A DNA stretch of 35,955 nt from an uncultured Verrucomicrobia subdivision 3 bacterium (GTDB lineage Bacteria > Verrucomicrobiota > Verrucomicrobiia > Limisphaerales > UBA11358): positions 1 through 35,955 of the forward strand of contig CAIQEI010000011.1 in assembly GCA_903870815.1 (NCBI GenBank), read 5' to 3'. Within the stretch, counting starts at the first letter, position 1. Every line of letters starts with the position of its first letter. Under the pieces are notes generated by a model. It had not been told where the DNA came from and searched no databases. It saw only the letters and a program-made list of their open reading frames with translations. Made by a program: the position numbers and the translations under genes. Below, in pieces: positions 22,510 through 30,815 of this stretch.

Positions 22510-24174
22510 TCATTGGCTTTCGGCCAGGTTAAACAGTTTCCGTTCTTCCGGCAATAGCTGTCCCCCGGAAGCCCGGCGCAGATAGATGGCGGCTTTGGCA
22601 TTATCACCCGTCGCTTTTAGAATCAGACCGTAATAGCCGGCGATCGAAGGGTCGTCCAGATTCTTGGGGGCGAGCTGCTGCATGACCTTGAGCGCCTGGG
22701 CAGTTTGCTTCTGCAGGTACAGTGAAAAGGCGTAGGTGGCGGCAAAGGTTGGATTCTTCGGTGATTTGGCATAAACCTCTCGAGCCAAGTCAAAAGGATT
22801 AAGCTCCTGCGCCCCCAAAAGCATGGCGGTGAAGGCCAAGTTGTTTTTCAATTCCAAATCGTCCGGCGACCGGCTGGACAGGATGGCGAATAATTGCATC
22901 AAGGGGCGGGTGCGGCCGCTGGTCATGAGGGTCTGGGCTAATATGGGTGTCGCCCATTTCTCCTCCGGATACCGTTTCACCACAATCCAAAGGATTTGCT
23001 CCACTTCGCTATCCCACTTCCACTCCGCCGCGAGACGTAATAGCGAAATCAGGCTGCCCTTCTGGTCGCCGGCGTATTTCTGCGCCACCACCCACTCGGA
23101 CGACGAGGCGTCGTTCAAGTCCTGTCCGCGCAGGGCGCGGGCCAGAAACGCATGCCGCATGAAATCCAGCTCGCCCCAGTTTTGTTTCTGAAGGGCGGTT
23201 TGCATTCCCGGCCAGTAGCGCAACTGCACCTGGCACTGGGCAGCCAATAGGGCCGCCGGCTGGTTTGTCTGCATCTGCATCGGCAGGCTCTGCAACCATG
23301 TCAGCGCTTCAGCCACTGAAGGCCTTTGCATCAGCCAGTTGGTCATGTCCGACAGTTTGACTGGGTTCTCCGCCGCTTCGCGCTCGCACGAGGCAAGGGT
23401 AGTTTTGTATTCCGGACTTTTGGTCCGTTGCAACAGATCAAGTTGCATAAGGCGGTCGGAGAACTGTGCGTTGGTCGATTGCACCAGGTTCTTCACCAGG
23501 TTCAAGGCCGCGTCAAGGTCATCCTGACGGATGGCATCCACCACCAGTTCGCGCCGGGCCTGACTGCAGATCGCCGGGTTGGTTGAGTTGAGGGTGATCC
23601 GCTGCAGATCAATCCGTGCCGAAGCCTGGTCTAAAGTGTCGGTGCCGTTCAGGCGCAGCACCGCCAGATTCATTATCAAGATGGGATTCGCTGGATCCAG
23701 ACGGACCGCCTCGGTGAAGTGCGCTTCGGCTTCGGATAAATGTCCGGCGCCGGTGGCCAGAACTCCCGCAGCGTTCTGATAATTGGCGGTATTTTTCCCG
23801 CTATCATCCACGGCGGCCAGGGCATTTGAAGCCAAGGCAAAATCTTTTAAAGTCATGGCCGTCTGGGCCAGCGCCAGGCGGTCCGCCACTGACTTGGGGT
23901 TGAGATCGACCATGCGTTGCCGCCAGATCAGGGCACCGGGCGAGTGCAGGGCATCGGCCAGGTTCGCCATCAGGCGGCAGGCTTCCTGATTCTGGGGATT
24001 CAATCGCAGCGCCTGTTGGAGGCAAAGCAGTTCGTTGCGGAGATCGCCCTTGGCGGCATAGTCGTTGGCCATGACGAGCCAGTGACTTTGCTTCCAGACC
24101 TGATAACCCCGGTAGCCAGTATAACCCAGGAGCATCGTGACGATGCAGCCGGCAATGATGATGGATTTGCGCAT
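22510..24174 (-). CDS. TPR-repeat membrane-anchored protein at the end of the EPS operon
   Basis: 554 residues. An N-terminal signal anchor (about 4-22) precedes an all-helical body with tetratricopeptide-type units, for example AKGDLRNELLCLQQALRLNPQNQEACRLMA, paraphrased as the first repeat, and LSEAEAHFTEAVRLDPANPILIMN, the clearest one. TPR proteins anchored in the inner membrane are common in exosortase/exopolysaccharide loci, where they are thought to scaffold export or sorting. It begins 34 bases after the WecA-like gene and is followed by the terminator. Confidence 0.83.
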   Translation of the reverse strand: MRKSIIIAGCIVTMLLGYTGYRGYQVWKQSHWLVMANDYAAKGDLRNELLCLQQALRLNPQNQEACRLMANLADALHSPGALIWRQRMVDLNPKSVADRLALAQTAMTLKDFALASNALAAVDDSGKNTANYQNAAGVLATGAGHLSEAEAHFTEAVRLDPANPILIMNLAVLRLNGTDTLDQASARIDLQRITLNSTNPAICSQARRELVVDAIRQDDLDAALNLVKNLVQSTNAQFSDRLMQLDLLQRTKSPEYKTTLASCEREAAENPVKLSDMTNWLMQRPSVAEALTWLQSLPMQMQTNQPAALLAAQCQVQLRYWPGMQTALQKQNWGELDFMRHAFLARALRGQDLNDASSSEWVVAQKYAGDQKGSLISLLRLAAEWKWDSEVEQILWIVVKRYPEEKWATPILAQTLMTSGRTRPLMQLFAILSSRSPDDLELKNNLAFTAMLLGAQELNPFDLAREVYAKSPKNPTFAATYAFSLYLQKQTAQALKVMQQLAPKNLDDPSIAGYYGLILKATGDNAKAAIYLRRASGGQLLPEERKLFNLAESQ

Positions 24175-24208
24175 GATTAAATCGGTTGTCGGTTTGATCT
24201 GGGCGACT

Positions 24209-26083
24209 TCAGCGGGCGGATAAAACGAGTTCTTGCTCTTCCGGTTGCCACTCGCTCAATTTCATGCCAGTCCGCGCCGCGATTTCTTGAATTGCAGCGC
24301 GGCTTTCCGGCAATAACTCCGAAACGATGATAATCCGGGTGACTTTCCGCCGTTCAATCAACACCGGCAACTCTTTAAGTCCGCCCAGCACTAGGAATCC
24401 ATAAACCCACTGGAAATGCAACGACTTTTCATCATCAACGAGCCCCAGAATCAGGCGTCCGTCAGGTTTGCGAGAGGTTCTCAGCGCACGATCCTTCAAA
24501 AATAACTGCGCGCGGAGTCCCGCTCCGTAGAGCAGCACCCGTTCGATTTCGCCCGCCGCCTCCCCCTGCCGCTTCAGCCATAACATTAGTTCTTCAATGC
24601 TGCGATAGAACAACCTTGAAGCCAGAATCACGGGATGGCTCATCGCCGCAACCAGAACCGCCCGAAGAACCCATTTTGCACCCTGCGCCGGATCAATGAC
24701 CAAGGCGAGGCCCAAACTAAAAAGAATTCCCGTCTGCAGCCAAACTAAAACCATCAACACATCGCGAAGCCGGGCGCGCGGCCAATAGGTAACATACGTC
24801 CGCGAAAGAGCGAGCAGCGAGAAAGTCGGCGTCACCCAGACCGGCAGGTCGACAAACCAAGTATGCCAGAAATCCACCGCCTGTCCTTCGATGCCCCACA
24901 TGATCAAGGCCAACGAACCCGCCAGCCAAGCCATGTCCCAGACCGGATACGCCAGCGCCTTGAACGTGGTATGCGTGGGCCGGTGCAGCCCCATCAACAA
25001 AGCCCGGCCAGTTTCGCGCAGTTCAATGACGGCGAGCTGCCGCAGCAACACATACACACCCGCCAGCAGCGCAATCAGGAAAATGCCCGCCGCGTGCGAC
25101 TGGAAAAACATGATTAGCAAGCCGACCGTCACCAGAGCGCCGTTAAGCACATAAAGTGACGTGGCCACCCGCTGGGTGCTGAAGCCGGACTTGATGAGGC
25201 GATGATGCAGATGCTCCACATCCGGCTGCATGATGCCGCGCCGGGTGCCGGCATTTTTGCCGCTCATCCAGGAGCGGACGGACCGACGCCAGATCGCCAG
25301 CAGCGCGTCGTAAATCGGCACGCCCAGCACCATGATGGGAATGGTCATGGAAATCAGGAACGTGTTCTTGTTGAAGGTTTGCAGGGAAACCACACCCAGC
25401 GTGAACCCGATGAACATGCTGCCGGTGTCACCCAGAAAAATGCTGGCCGGATGAAAATTATACCGTAAAAATCCAAGGCAGGCGCCGATGAAACCCAGCA
25501 GCAACAGCACCTCGCCGGGAATATGCTGCATCAACAAAATCCCGGACAAACCCACGGCGGAAATGATGGCCAGCCCCGCCGCCAATCCGTCCAGCCCGTC
25601 AATCAGGTTAAAGGCATTGATGATGGCCACCAGCCAGACCACCACCAGCACACAGTCGACTGGTGCCGGCAAATCGTGGCCGAGTAACTGACCAAAGTGC
25701 GTTCCGGAAAACCACATGAACAAGGCGGCCGAAACCTGACCGCCAAGTTTGATCAACGGCTTCATGCCCCGGATATCATCCACGATGCCGACCGCTAACA
25801 ACACCAGGGACGCCAGTGCGAATTTCTCCCACCAGACAAAATCAAGCGCTCCGGCGATTTGCGGACAGGGGAACCAGACTGCCACCAGGCAAGCGACGTG
25901 AACTCCTAATACCACCGCCACGCCGCCGCCCCGCGCGGTCGGCCGTTTATGCGGTCGCCGGGCATCAGGCAAATCCACCACTCCGAACCGGATGGCGAGG
26001 CTCCGCACCAGTGGCGTGAACAGATAGGTCACGACAAGGCCGGTGAGAAATACTAAAATATACTTGTCTAAATCACCAAACAT
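24209..26083 (-). CDS. WecA/MraY-family polyprenyl-phosphate sugar-1-phosphate transferase fused to a Rossmann domain
   Basis: 624 residues. The N-terminal ~350 are a multi-helix PNPT transferase: D102-D103 in VDDIRG, NLIDGLDG (159-166), D219 in FLGDTGS, and the HLHHR loop (291-295) that binds the nucleotide-sugar. It would load HexNAc-1-phosphate onto undecaprenyl phosphate to start repeat-unit synthesis. Residues 380-495 add about four helices. From 515 a nucleotide-binding Rossmann-like domain (LLYGAGLRAQ, then GLVDDE and RIIIVSELLPES) resembles the N-terminal half of CapD/WbpM-type proteins without the dehydratase domain. Most WecA proteins are about 340-370 residues, so the fusion is notable. 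Confidence 0.9.
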   Translation of the reverse strand: MFGDLDKYILVFLTGLVVTYLFTPLVRSLAIRFGVVDLPDARRPHKRPTARGGGVAVVLGVHVACLVAVWFPCPQIAGALDFVWWEKFALASLVLLAVGIVDDIRGMKPLIKLGGQVSAALFMWFSGTHFGQLLGHDLPAPVDCVLVVVWLVAIINAFNLIDGLDGLAAGLAIISAVGLSGILLMQHIPGEVLLLLGFIGACLGFLRYNFHPASIFLGDTGSMFIGFTLGVVSLQTFNKNTFLISMTIPIMVLGVPIYDALLAIWRRSVRSWMSGKNAGTRRGIMQPDVEHLHHRLIKSGFSTQRVATSLYVLNGALVTVGLLIMFFQSHAAGIFLIALLAGVYVLLRQLAVIELRETGRALLMGLHRPTHTTFKALAYPVWDMAWLAGSLALIMWGIEGQAVDFWHTWFVDLPVWVTPTFSLLALSRTYVTYWPRARLRDVLMVLVWLQTGILFSLGLALVIDPAQGAKWVLRAVLVAAMSHPVILASRLFYRSIEELMLWLKRQGEAAGEIERVLLYGAGLRAQLFLKDRALRTSRKPDGRLILGLVDDEKSLHFQWVYGFLVLGGLKELPVLIERRKVTRIIIVSELLPESRAAIQEIAARTGMKLSEWQPEEQELVLSAR

Positions 26084-26128
26084 ATGGCAAGCGCGGATTC
26101 AAGCTGGAGGTCGGTCCGGTCATATTGG

Positions 26129-27358
26129 TCAATTTTTATGGTAGCCAGTTTCAATCACGGCCACCAAACGCGGCAGCAAAGTAGCTTGTGAAAAGTGTGT
26201 CTCCACCCCCGCCGGCGGGTGATGGTCGCATCCGGCGGTATTCCGGCGCAATTCAAGAATCTGCTCAGCCAGTTCCCGTACTGCACCATGTCGGACGCCC
26301 ACCCATGGATGGCGCGGCACCAGCCCGTCGATAATCTCCGTGACATGGCTTGGTTCCGGCCCCAGGTAAATCACCGGTGCCCCCACGGTTAATATGTTGT
26401 AAATCTTGCACGGGTGCACCAGTCCGAGCATGGCATTGCCCATTACCACCAGATGCGCGTCAGCCGCCGAAAGCGAGGCGGATAATTTTTCCAGCGGCTG
26501 ATAGGGCAGACAGAGCACCTGTGAGTTTTGCGCCGCCCATTGTTTTACTCGCGTAAATTCGCTGCCGCCGCCGATAAAGCAAAATATTATATCTGTATGC
26601 TCGCGCAATTGTTCGGCCGCCTGAATCAAGGTGTCCAGCGGATGCACCGGGCTGTGGTTGCCGGAATACATCACCACGAATTTTTCCGTCAACCCGTGCG
26701 CCGCGCGAAACGCCTCCCGCCCGGCCACGTCAAACGCCACTTGCCGGTCCTGTGACCATGGCGGGATCACGGCGACTTTTTCGGGCGCAATCTGCTTGGC
26801 CACGATACGATCGCGCATGAACCGGTCGAGCGCGATGATGACGTCGGCCCGGCGAAGACTGAACCGGGACATCCGCTCCAGCCATCTGGCCGCGAACGAA
26901 TCTGCCCGGAGCCAGCCGGCGGCGACGGCCTCGTCGGGATTGAAATCCATAACCCAATAACAAAACCGGGCCTGCCACAACTTAGCCCGCCACGCGCCCA
27001 AAAAAGATATCAGCGGCGGCGTGGTCAGGGCCACCACCACATCGTGACGTCGCAAAAACAGGAGCCGGACGCAACTGAATATGAGGAAGCTGGCGAAATC
27101 CGCAGCGCGCCGCCACCGGGCCGACTTGCCGAAGCGCGTGGAATAAACCCGGAGGATGTTCACACCGCGCCAAGTTTCGCAGGCCGGAAAAATGGTTTCA
27201 GGATGTTCATACGCCCGGCGGCCGCTGACCACCGTGACCTTATGGCCGCGTTCCGCGAGCGCGGCCGCCAAGTCGCTCAGGTATTGAGCCGTGGCGGCGA
27301 CGTCGGGATAAAAAACCTGGTTAAGCAGTAGGATTTTCACGGCAGGTAGGTCAAACAT
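26129..27358 (-). CDS. GT4 glycosyltransferase (WbuB-like)
   Basis: About 409 residues, GT-B fold. N-terminal KILLLNQVFYPDVAATAQYL acceptor domain; the donor-site region GLVHPCKIYNILTVGAPVIY is typical of the WbuB-type GT4 group, which lacks the usual EX7E. The ATG at 27358 overlaps the upstream gene by 8 bases; the GTG at 27340 gives a start directly at KILLLN and is equally plausible. Near the C-terminus, CDHHPPAGVETH is encoded by an imperfect palindrome (26204-26221) like the one in the exosortase linker. It lies in the middle of the operon and probably adds a sugar to the repeat unit. Confidence 0.9.
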   Translation of the reverse strand: MFDLPAVKILLLNQVFYPDVAATAQYLSDLAAALAERGHKVTVVSGRRAYEHPETIFPACETWRGVNILRVYSTRFGKSARWRRAADFASFLIFSCVRLLFLRRHDVVVALTTPPLISFLGAWRAKLWQARFCYWVMDFNPDEAVAAGWLRADSFAARWLERMSRFSLRRADVIIALDRFMRDRIVAKQIAPEKVAVIPPWSQDRQVAFDVAGREAFRAAHGLTEKFVVMYSGNHSPVHPLDTLIQAAEQLREHTDIIFCFIGGGSEFTRVKQWAAQNSQVLCLPYQPLEKLSASLSAADAHLVVMGNAMLGLVHPCKIYNILTVGAPVIYLGPEPSHVTEIIDGLVPRHPWVGVRHGAVRELAEQILELRRNTAGCDHHPPAGVETHFSQATLLPRLVAVIETGYHKN

Positions 27359-28502
27359 TCGGCCGGCGAATCTTTAGCTGGATGGCGCCCGGAACGGACT
27401 GGCGTGCTACCAGGACGAGATAGCCACCGCCGCCCGCGCCGGACAGTTTCCAGCCCGCGGAAACGGGGGCATAATGCCGGATCATTTTTTTTATCGCCGT
27501 ATTGCTCATCTGCGGAAACATCGCGATCTGGGCTTCATACGAGGCCCGGAACTGCCGGCCAAATTCCTCCAAGTCCATTTTTTCAATAGCGTTCCAACAA
27601 CCCTCCGCGGCGGCGGCCAGGGCGCGCACCCGGGCCGGCGTGATGCTTTTGCCCTGGAAAACGTCGAAGCCCGGCGGCCGCGGACCCAGCGGCACCAGAT
27701 ACAAATGCAGCTCAATCCACCGGAGAATTTTCTCATCGGGCCGGGAGGTGATTTTTTCCGGCCAGTATTGGCCATGGTAATCGAGGCGGTTCAATCCTGG
27801 ATAAACGATGCCAATGGCATCCTGCGAGCCGGCAAAAATTTCCGTGCCGGGCGGGTTTTCAAAGGCAAAGAGCGTTTTGGCGAGCTTCGCGCGGTCGCCT
27901 TCAGGCAGGTCCGTCTGCCAGAGTTCAATGGCGCGGCGGCGGGAACTCGAGGCCATGCCGCTGCGGTCATTGAACTCCATAATCGGCTCCAGAGAAATAG
28001 TCAGTACCGGGCCGGCGCCATGCTTGGAAACGAATGGTTGATCCAGCCAGCCGCCCGCCAGATCAAGCCGGTAGGGGATCAGGCATTCCTTGCGCAGGCT
28101 GGTGGTGGATCGCACTGGCAAATTCGCCTGCGGGAGCCGTTTTAAGACCACATAGTCGATGCCCAGCTGGCGGCACAGTTCGGCTTTGGCCGGCGTGTTG
28201 CCGTCTTCGTTCACAATGAAAACATCTGGGGCGACCCGTTTCAATTCCGCCAGAAAATCCATGATGCCCGTGCCGCGGTTGACTTGGCATCCCTTGACGA
28301 ACCGTAATGCTTCCAGGAGATATTTTCGCTCCGATTGGGTATTGACCGGCGCGCGGCCTTTCAACTCCCGGATGGTCTGATCCGAGCCGAGACCAATGTA
28401 AACGTCACCGTAACCGGCCGCCTCCTCCAAAAATCGGACGTGCCCGCTGTGCAGCATGTCAAAACAGCCACTGACAAAAACTTTTTTTGGTTTCAGTTTC
28501 AT
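27351..28502 (-). CDS. Nucleotidyltransferase-GHMP kinase fusion protein
   Basis: About 383 residues from ATG 28502; a TTG at 28520 is less likely. Residues 1-135 are a cytidylyltransferase-fold domain like RfaE/HldE domain II, with HSGH (18-21) and a core GSDQTIRELKGR. From about residue 140 a GHMP-kinase-like domain follows: PYRLDLAGGWLDQ, the phosphate loop SGMASSSRRR, GSQDAIGIVYPG, and the third motif KLSGAGGGGYLVLV. This suggests one protein that both phosphorylates a sugar and couples it to a nucleotide, as for heptose or fucose activation. Substrate unknown. In the operon it would supply an activated sugar. Confidence 0.87.
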   Translation of the reverse strand: MKLKPKKVFVSGCFDMLHSGHVRFLEEAAGYGDVYIGLGSDQTIRELKGRAPVNTQSERKYLLEALRFVKGCQVNRGTGIMDFLAELKRVAPDVFIVNEDGNTPAKAELCRQLGIDYVVLKRLPQANLPVRSTTSLRKECLIPYRLDLAGGWLDQPFVSKHGAGPVLTISLEPIMEFNDRSGMASSSRRRAIELWQTDLPEGDRAKLAKTLFAFENPPGTEIFAGSQDAIGIVYPGLNRLDYHGQYWPEKITSRPDEKILRWIELHLYLVPLGPRPPGFDVFQGKSITPARVRALAAAAEGCWNAIEKMDLEEFGRQFRASYEAQIAMFPQMSNTAIKKMIRHYAPVSAGWKLSGAGGGGYLVLVARQSVPGAIQLKIRRPNV

Positions 28503-28524
28503 TAGGGAATGGCTTCGCAAGTTC

Positions 28525-30147
28525 TTATTGATCCACTTTGATCAAGTGGACCAACTGGTGTCCAAGGGCCTGCCTGGCCAAATTGGAATCGTCGCAGCCC
28601 GTGATGATGATTTCCAAAACTTTTTGCCCTTGGTTACCCCGGCCGGCCCAAACGGCGCGGATGAGATTGAAGCGGGACGACTCGTCCGCCGTATAGGTGT
28701 CCAGTCCCATGCCGGCCTCCCAATGACATTGATAAACCTGCAGCGGGCCAGTGGAGCTATCAAACACATAGTGTCGCATGGGTAATTCGACGCCGTTTAC
28801 TTCTAGCACCATCAGCTCCGGGCCGGCGGTCATTTTCAACCCGCTGGCCGTCATGCAAATGTCCGGCGTGTGACGCTTGGCCAGATAACCGGCGATTCGC
28901 CCGGGCTTCCAATCAAAATAAAAAGCCTGCCAGACGGTGCCGTCCGTTTCCTGCCATTGTCCTTTCTGGCCGCTGTCAAAACGTAGCAACTCATGCTCTT
29001 CCGTAGTCAGTGGTAATGTCTTAAAGGTCGCGTTGTCTTCGGGAAAATTTACCGACCAGCTGGGGCCGGGTTTCAAATGTGATTCCCGAATCCGATACCA
29101 GATCTCCACCCCGCTCTCCACCACGATCAGCCAGACGATCAACACCAAGCCAAACCGGTTCAGACAGCGCCCGATGGTGTCGCCGTCGTTGGTCCCAGGC
29201 GGTGTTACCCCACCCGCCCCCGCCGTTATTCCGGCGGGGGGGTGGCAGCGACTCATCAGCCATGCCGCGCCCCACAGCAGCGCCGTGCAGACAAGCAAAA
29301 TTGTCAGCCCCGCTTCGTCATGATATTCAGCAATCGCACCCATGCCTTTTTTTGCCGCAATCCAGGTGAGCAGAGAGGCGCGGCAAAGGTTCAACAGCAG
29401 CGCCAGCCCAAAACCGATAGGAATCAGCAACAGTCTTCTCTGCCAGTTGAACCGATAAAATTCCCCCAGAAAAAGTGAAATCATCAGGCTGGATTGAAAG
29501 GAGCGGATACCACTACATGCGTCATTGATGCCCACCCACCCGGTGCTGACTTCAATCAAATTCCCGTGCTGGATGGCCGGCACGTCTAGAAAGCCCAAGA
29601 CATTTACCACTTGTGAGGCATTCATGCGGCTCAAACCTTGAATGATCGGCGCTTCGATAAGCGTGGGCCACGGAACCGCCACCAAAAAGAACGCCACTGG
29701 AAAGGCAAACTCCCTCAGCCAGCTTTTCCCGCCGCCAAGATAAACGGCATAAAGCGTCAGTCCAACCGTTTCAATCCCCAGCAGCCATTGAAGGGGCCGC
29801 CATTCCGGCGTGGCGGCTTCGATAAGCCGGGTGGGCAGGTAAAGAAATGCCAGCACACCGCAAAGGAATATCGCCTGCCACGGATTGGCGGATACTAAAT
29901 CCGTCGGGCGGTTTGCTACCGATTGCCAGCGTCGAAGCAGCAAGCCAATCACCAGCAGTGGAACCACCAAACCGTAGCTGTATTGCGGGTTCGAGGACCA
30001 TTCCAGCCGGAGATTGTCAATCAGTCGAAACCACAGATAGCCCAAAGGCAAAACCACCAGCGCCCATTTCAGGATGGAGCGGCTTTTCACGGGTTGTACC
30101 GGTAGATGAATCCGCGCGGCGTTGGAAGAATTTTCAGGCGTGTCCAT
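28525..30147 (-). CDS. Exosortase fused to an EpsI-like domain
   Basis: 540 residues. Residues 27-300 are a polytopic exosortase/archaeosortase with the catalytic triad C211 (NDACSGIRSF), R256 (LLNLCRASLL) and H276 (AEYHDEAG). Exosortases cleave C-terminal PEP-CTERM-type signals and pass the protein on to the cell surface. After a linker (about 301-330) and one more helix, residues 350-540 resemble EpsI/DUF3485, with HTPDIC (C431) corresponding to its HxPxxC motif. The linker CHPPAGITAGAGG is encoded by a GC-rich palindrome (29210-29245). No PEP-CTERM target is seen in this window. It stands 20 bases after the acetyltransferase gene. Confidence 0.93.
   Translation of the reverse strand: MDTPENSSNAARIHLPVQPVKSRSILKWALVVLPLGYLWFRLIDNLRLEWSSNPQYSYGLVVPLLVIGLLLRRWQSVANRPTDLVSANPWQAIFLCGVLAFLYLPTRLIEAATPEWRPLQWLLGIETVGLTLYAVYLGGGKSWLREFAFPVAFFLVAVPWPTLIEAPIIQGLSRMNASQVVNVLGFLDVPAIQHGNLIEVSTGWVGINDACSGIRSFQSSLMISLFLGEFYRFNWQRRLLLIPIGFGLALLLNLCRASLLTWIAAKKGMGAIAEYHDEAGLTILLVCTALLWGAAWLMSRCHPPAGITAGAGGVTPPGTNDGDTIGRCLNRFGLVLIVWLIVVESGVEIWYRIRESHLKPGPSWSVNFPEDNATFKTLPLTTEEHELLRFDSGQKGQWQETDGTVWQAFYFDWKPGRIAGYLAKRHTPDICMTASGLKMTAGPELMVLEVNGVELPMRHYVFDSSTGPLQVYQCHWEAGMGLDTYTADESSRFNLIRAVWAGRGNQGQKVLEIIITGCDDSNLARQALGHQLVHLIKVDQ
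29210..29245. repeat. GC-rich palindrome in the exosortase-EpsI linker
   Basis: CCACCCGCCCCCGCC (29210-29224) and CCGGCGGGGGGGTGG (29231-29245) are imperfect inverted repeats around a 6-base centre. They lie in frame exactly in the linker between two protein domains (residues 301-313). Confidence 0.65.
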
Positions 30148-30167
30148 GTTGATTTACGTATGGCTGC

Positions 30168-30779
30168 TCAAGCAATAACGCGCTGCTTCACTAGCACGGC
30201 GGGATTGCCCCGATAAATTCCTTGGGCGGTCAGGTTTTTTGTAGCCACGGAACCCGCGGTCAAAACCGCATGGTTGCCGAGCGTCACACCGGGACCGACC
30301 CAACAACCGGCTCCGACCCAAACTCCGTCCTCCAGCGTGACCGGCCGGGTGATCAAATCGAAGCTGGCGCGCTTGTAATCGTGGCTGCCGGTGCAGATGA
30401 AGGCGCGTTGGGAAATGCAGGCGTGGCTACCGATGACCAGTCGTTCCAGGTTCAACAGCCAGCATTCCTCGCCGAGCCAGACGTGATCGCCGACCGTCAG
30501 CTTCCACGGAAAGGTGATTTTGACCTGCGGTTTGATGGTGACATCGCGCCCAATGTGCGCCCCGAACGCACGCAGAACTGCCCGTTTTAAGGCGGAACAA
30601 CTGAAAGGACACAGCCGGAACAAAATCAAACTTACGACCAGCCAAAGTGCTTCTTTCAAATGTCCGGCACCCCGGTCAAATGTGCCCGGCGAATAGCGTG
30701 ACAAATCCACCGGCAATGACGGACCAGCCGTCACAGACGCCGATTGGTCGCCGCCATTCTTGGATGGGGATTCGCTCAT
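30168..30779 (-). CDS. WcaF-like hexapeptide acetyltransferase
   Basis: 203 residues. A short membrane-associated helix (about 45-62) precedes a left-handed beta-helix made of hexapeptide repeats (IGRDVTIKPQVKI, VGDHVWLGEECWL, VIGSHACISQRAFI, VWVGAGCWVGPGVTLG). The loop with GSHDYK carries the likely catalytic His. This matches WcaF-type acetyltransferases, which acetylate a sugar of the extracellular polysaccharide. It lies in the exopolysaccharide operon between a GT4 gene and the exosortase. Confidence 0.88.
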   Translation of the reverse strand: MSESPSKNGGDQSASVTAGPSLPVDLSRYSPGTFDRGAGHLKEALWLVVSLILFRLCPFSCSALKRAVLRAFGAHIGRDVTIKPQVKITFPWKLTVGDHVWLGEECWLLNLERLVIGSHACISQRAFICTGSHDYKRASFDLITRPVTLEDGVWVGAGCWVGPGVTLGNHAVLTAGSVATKNLTAQGIYRGNPAVLVKQRVIA

Positions 30780-30815
30780 TTCGTTTTGAATAGTAACCGG
30801 TTCGAGGCGAGACCT

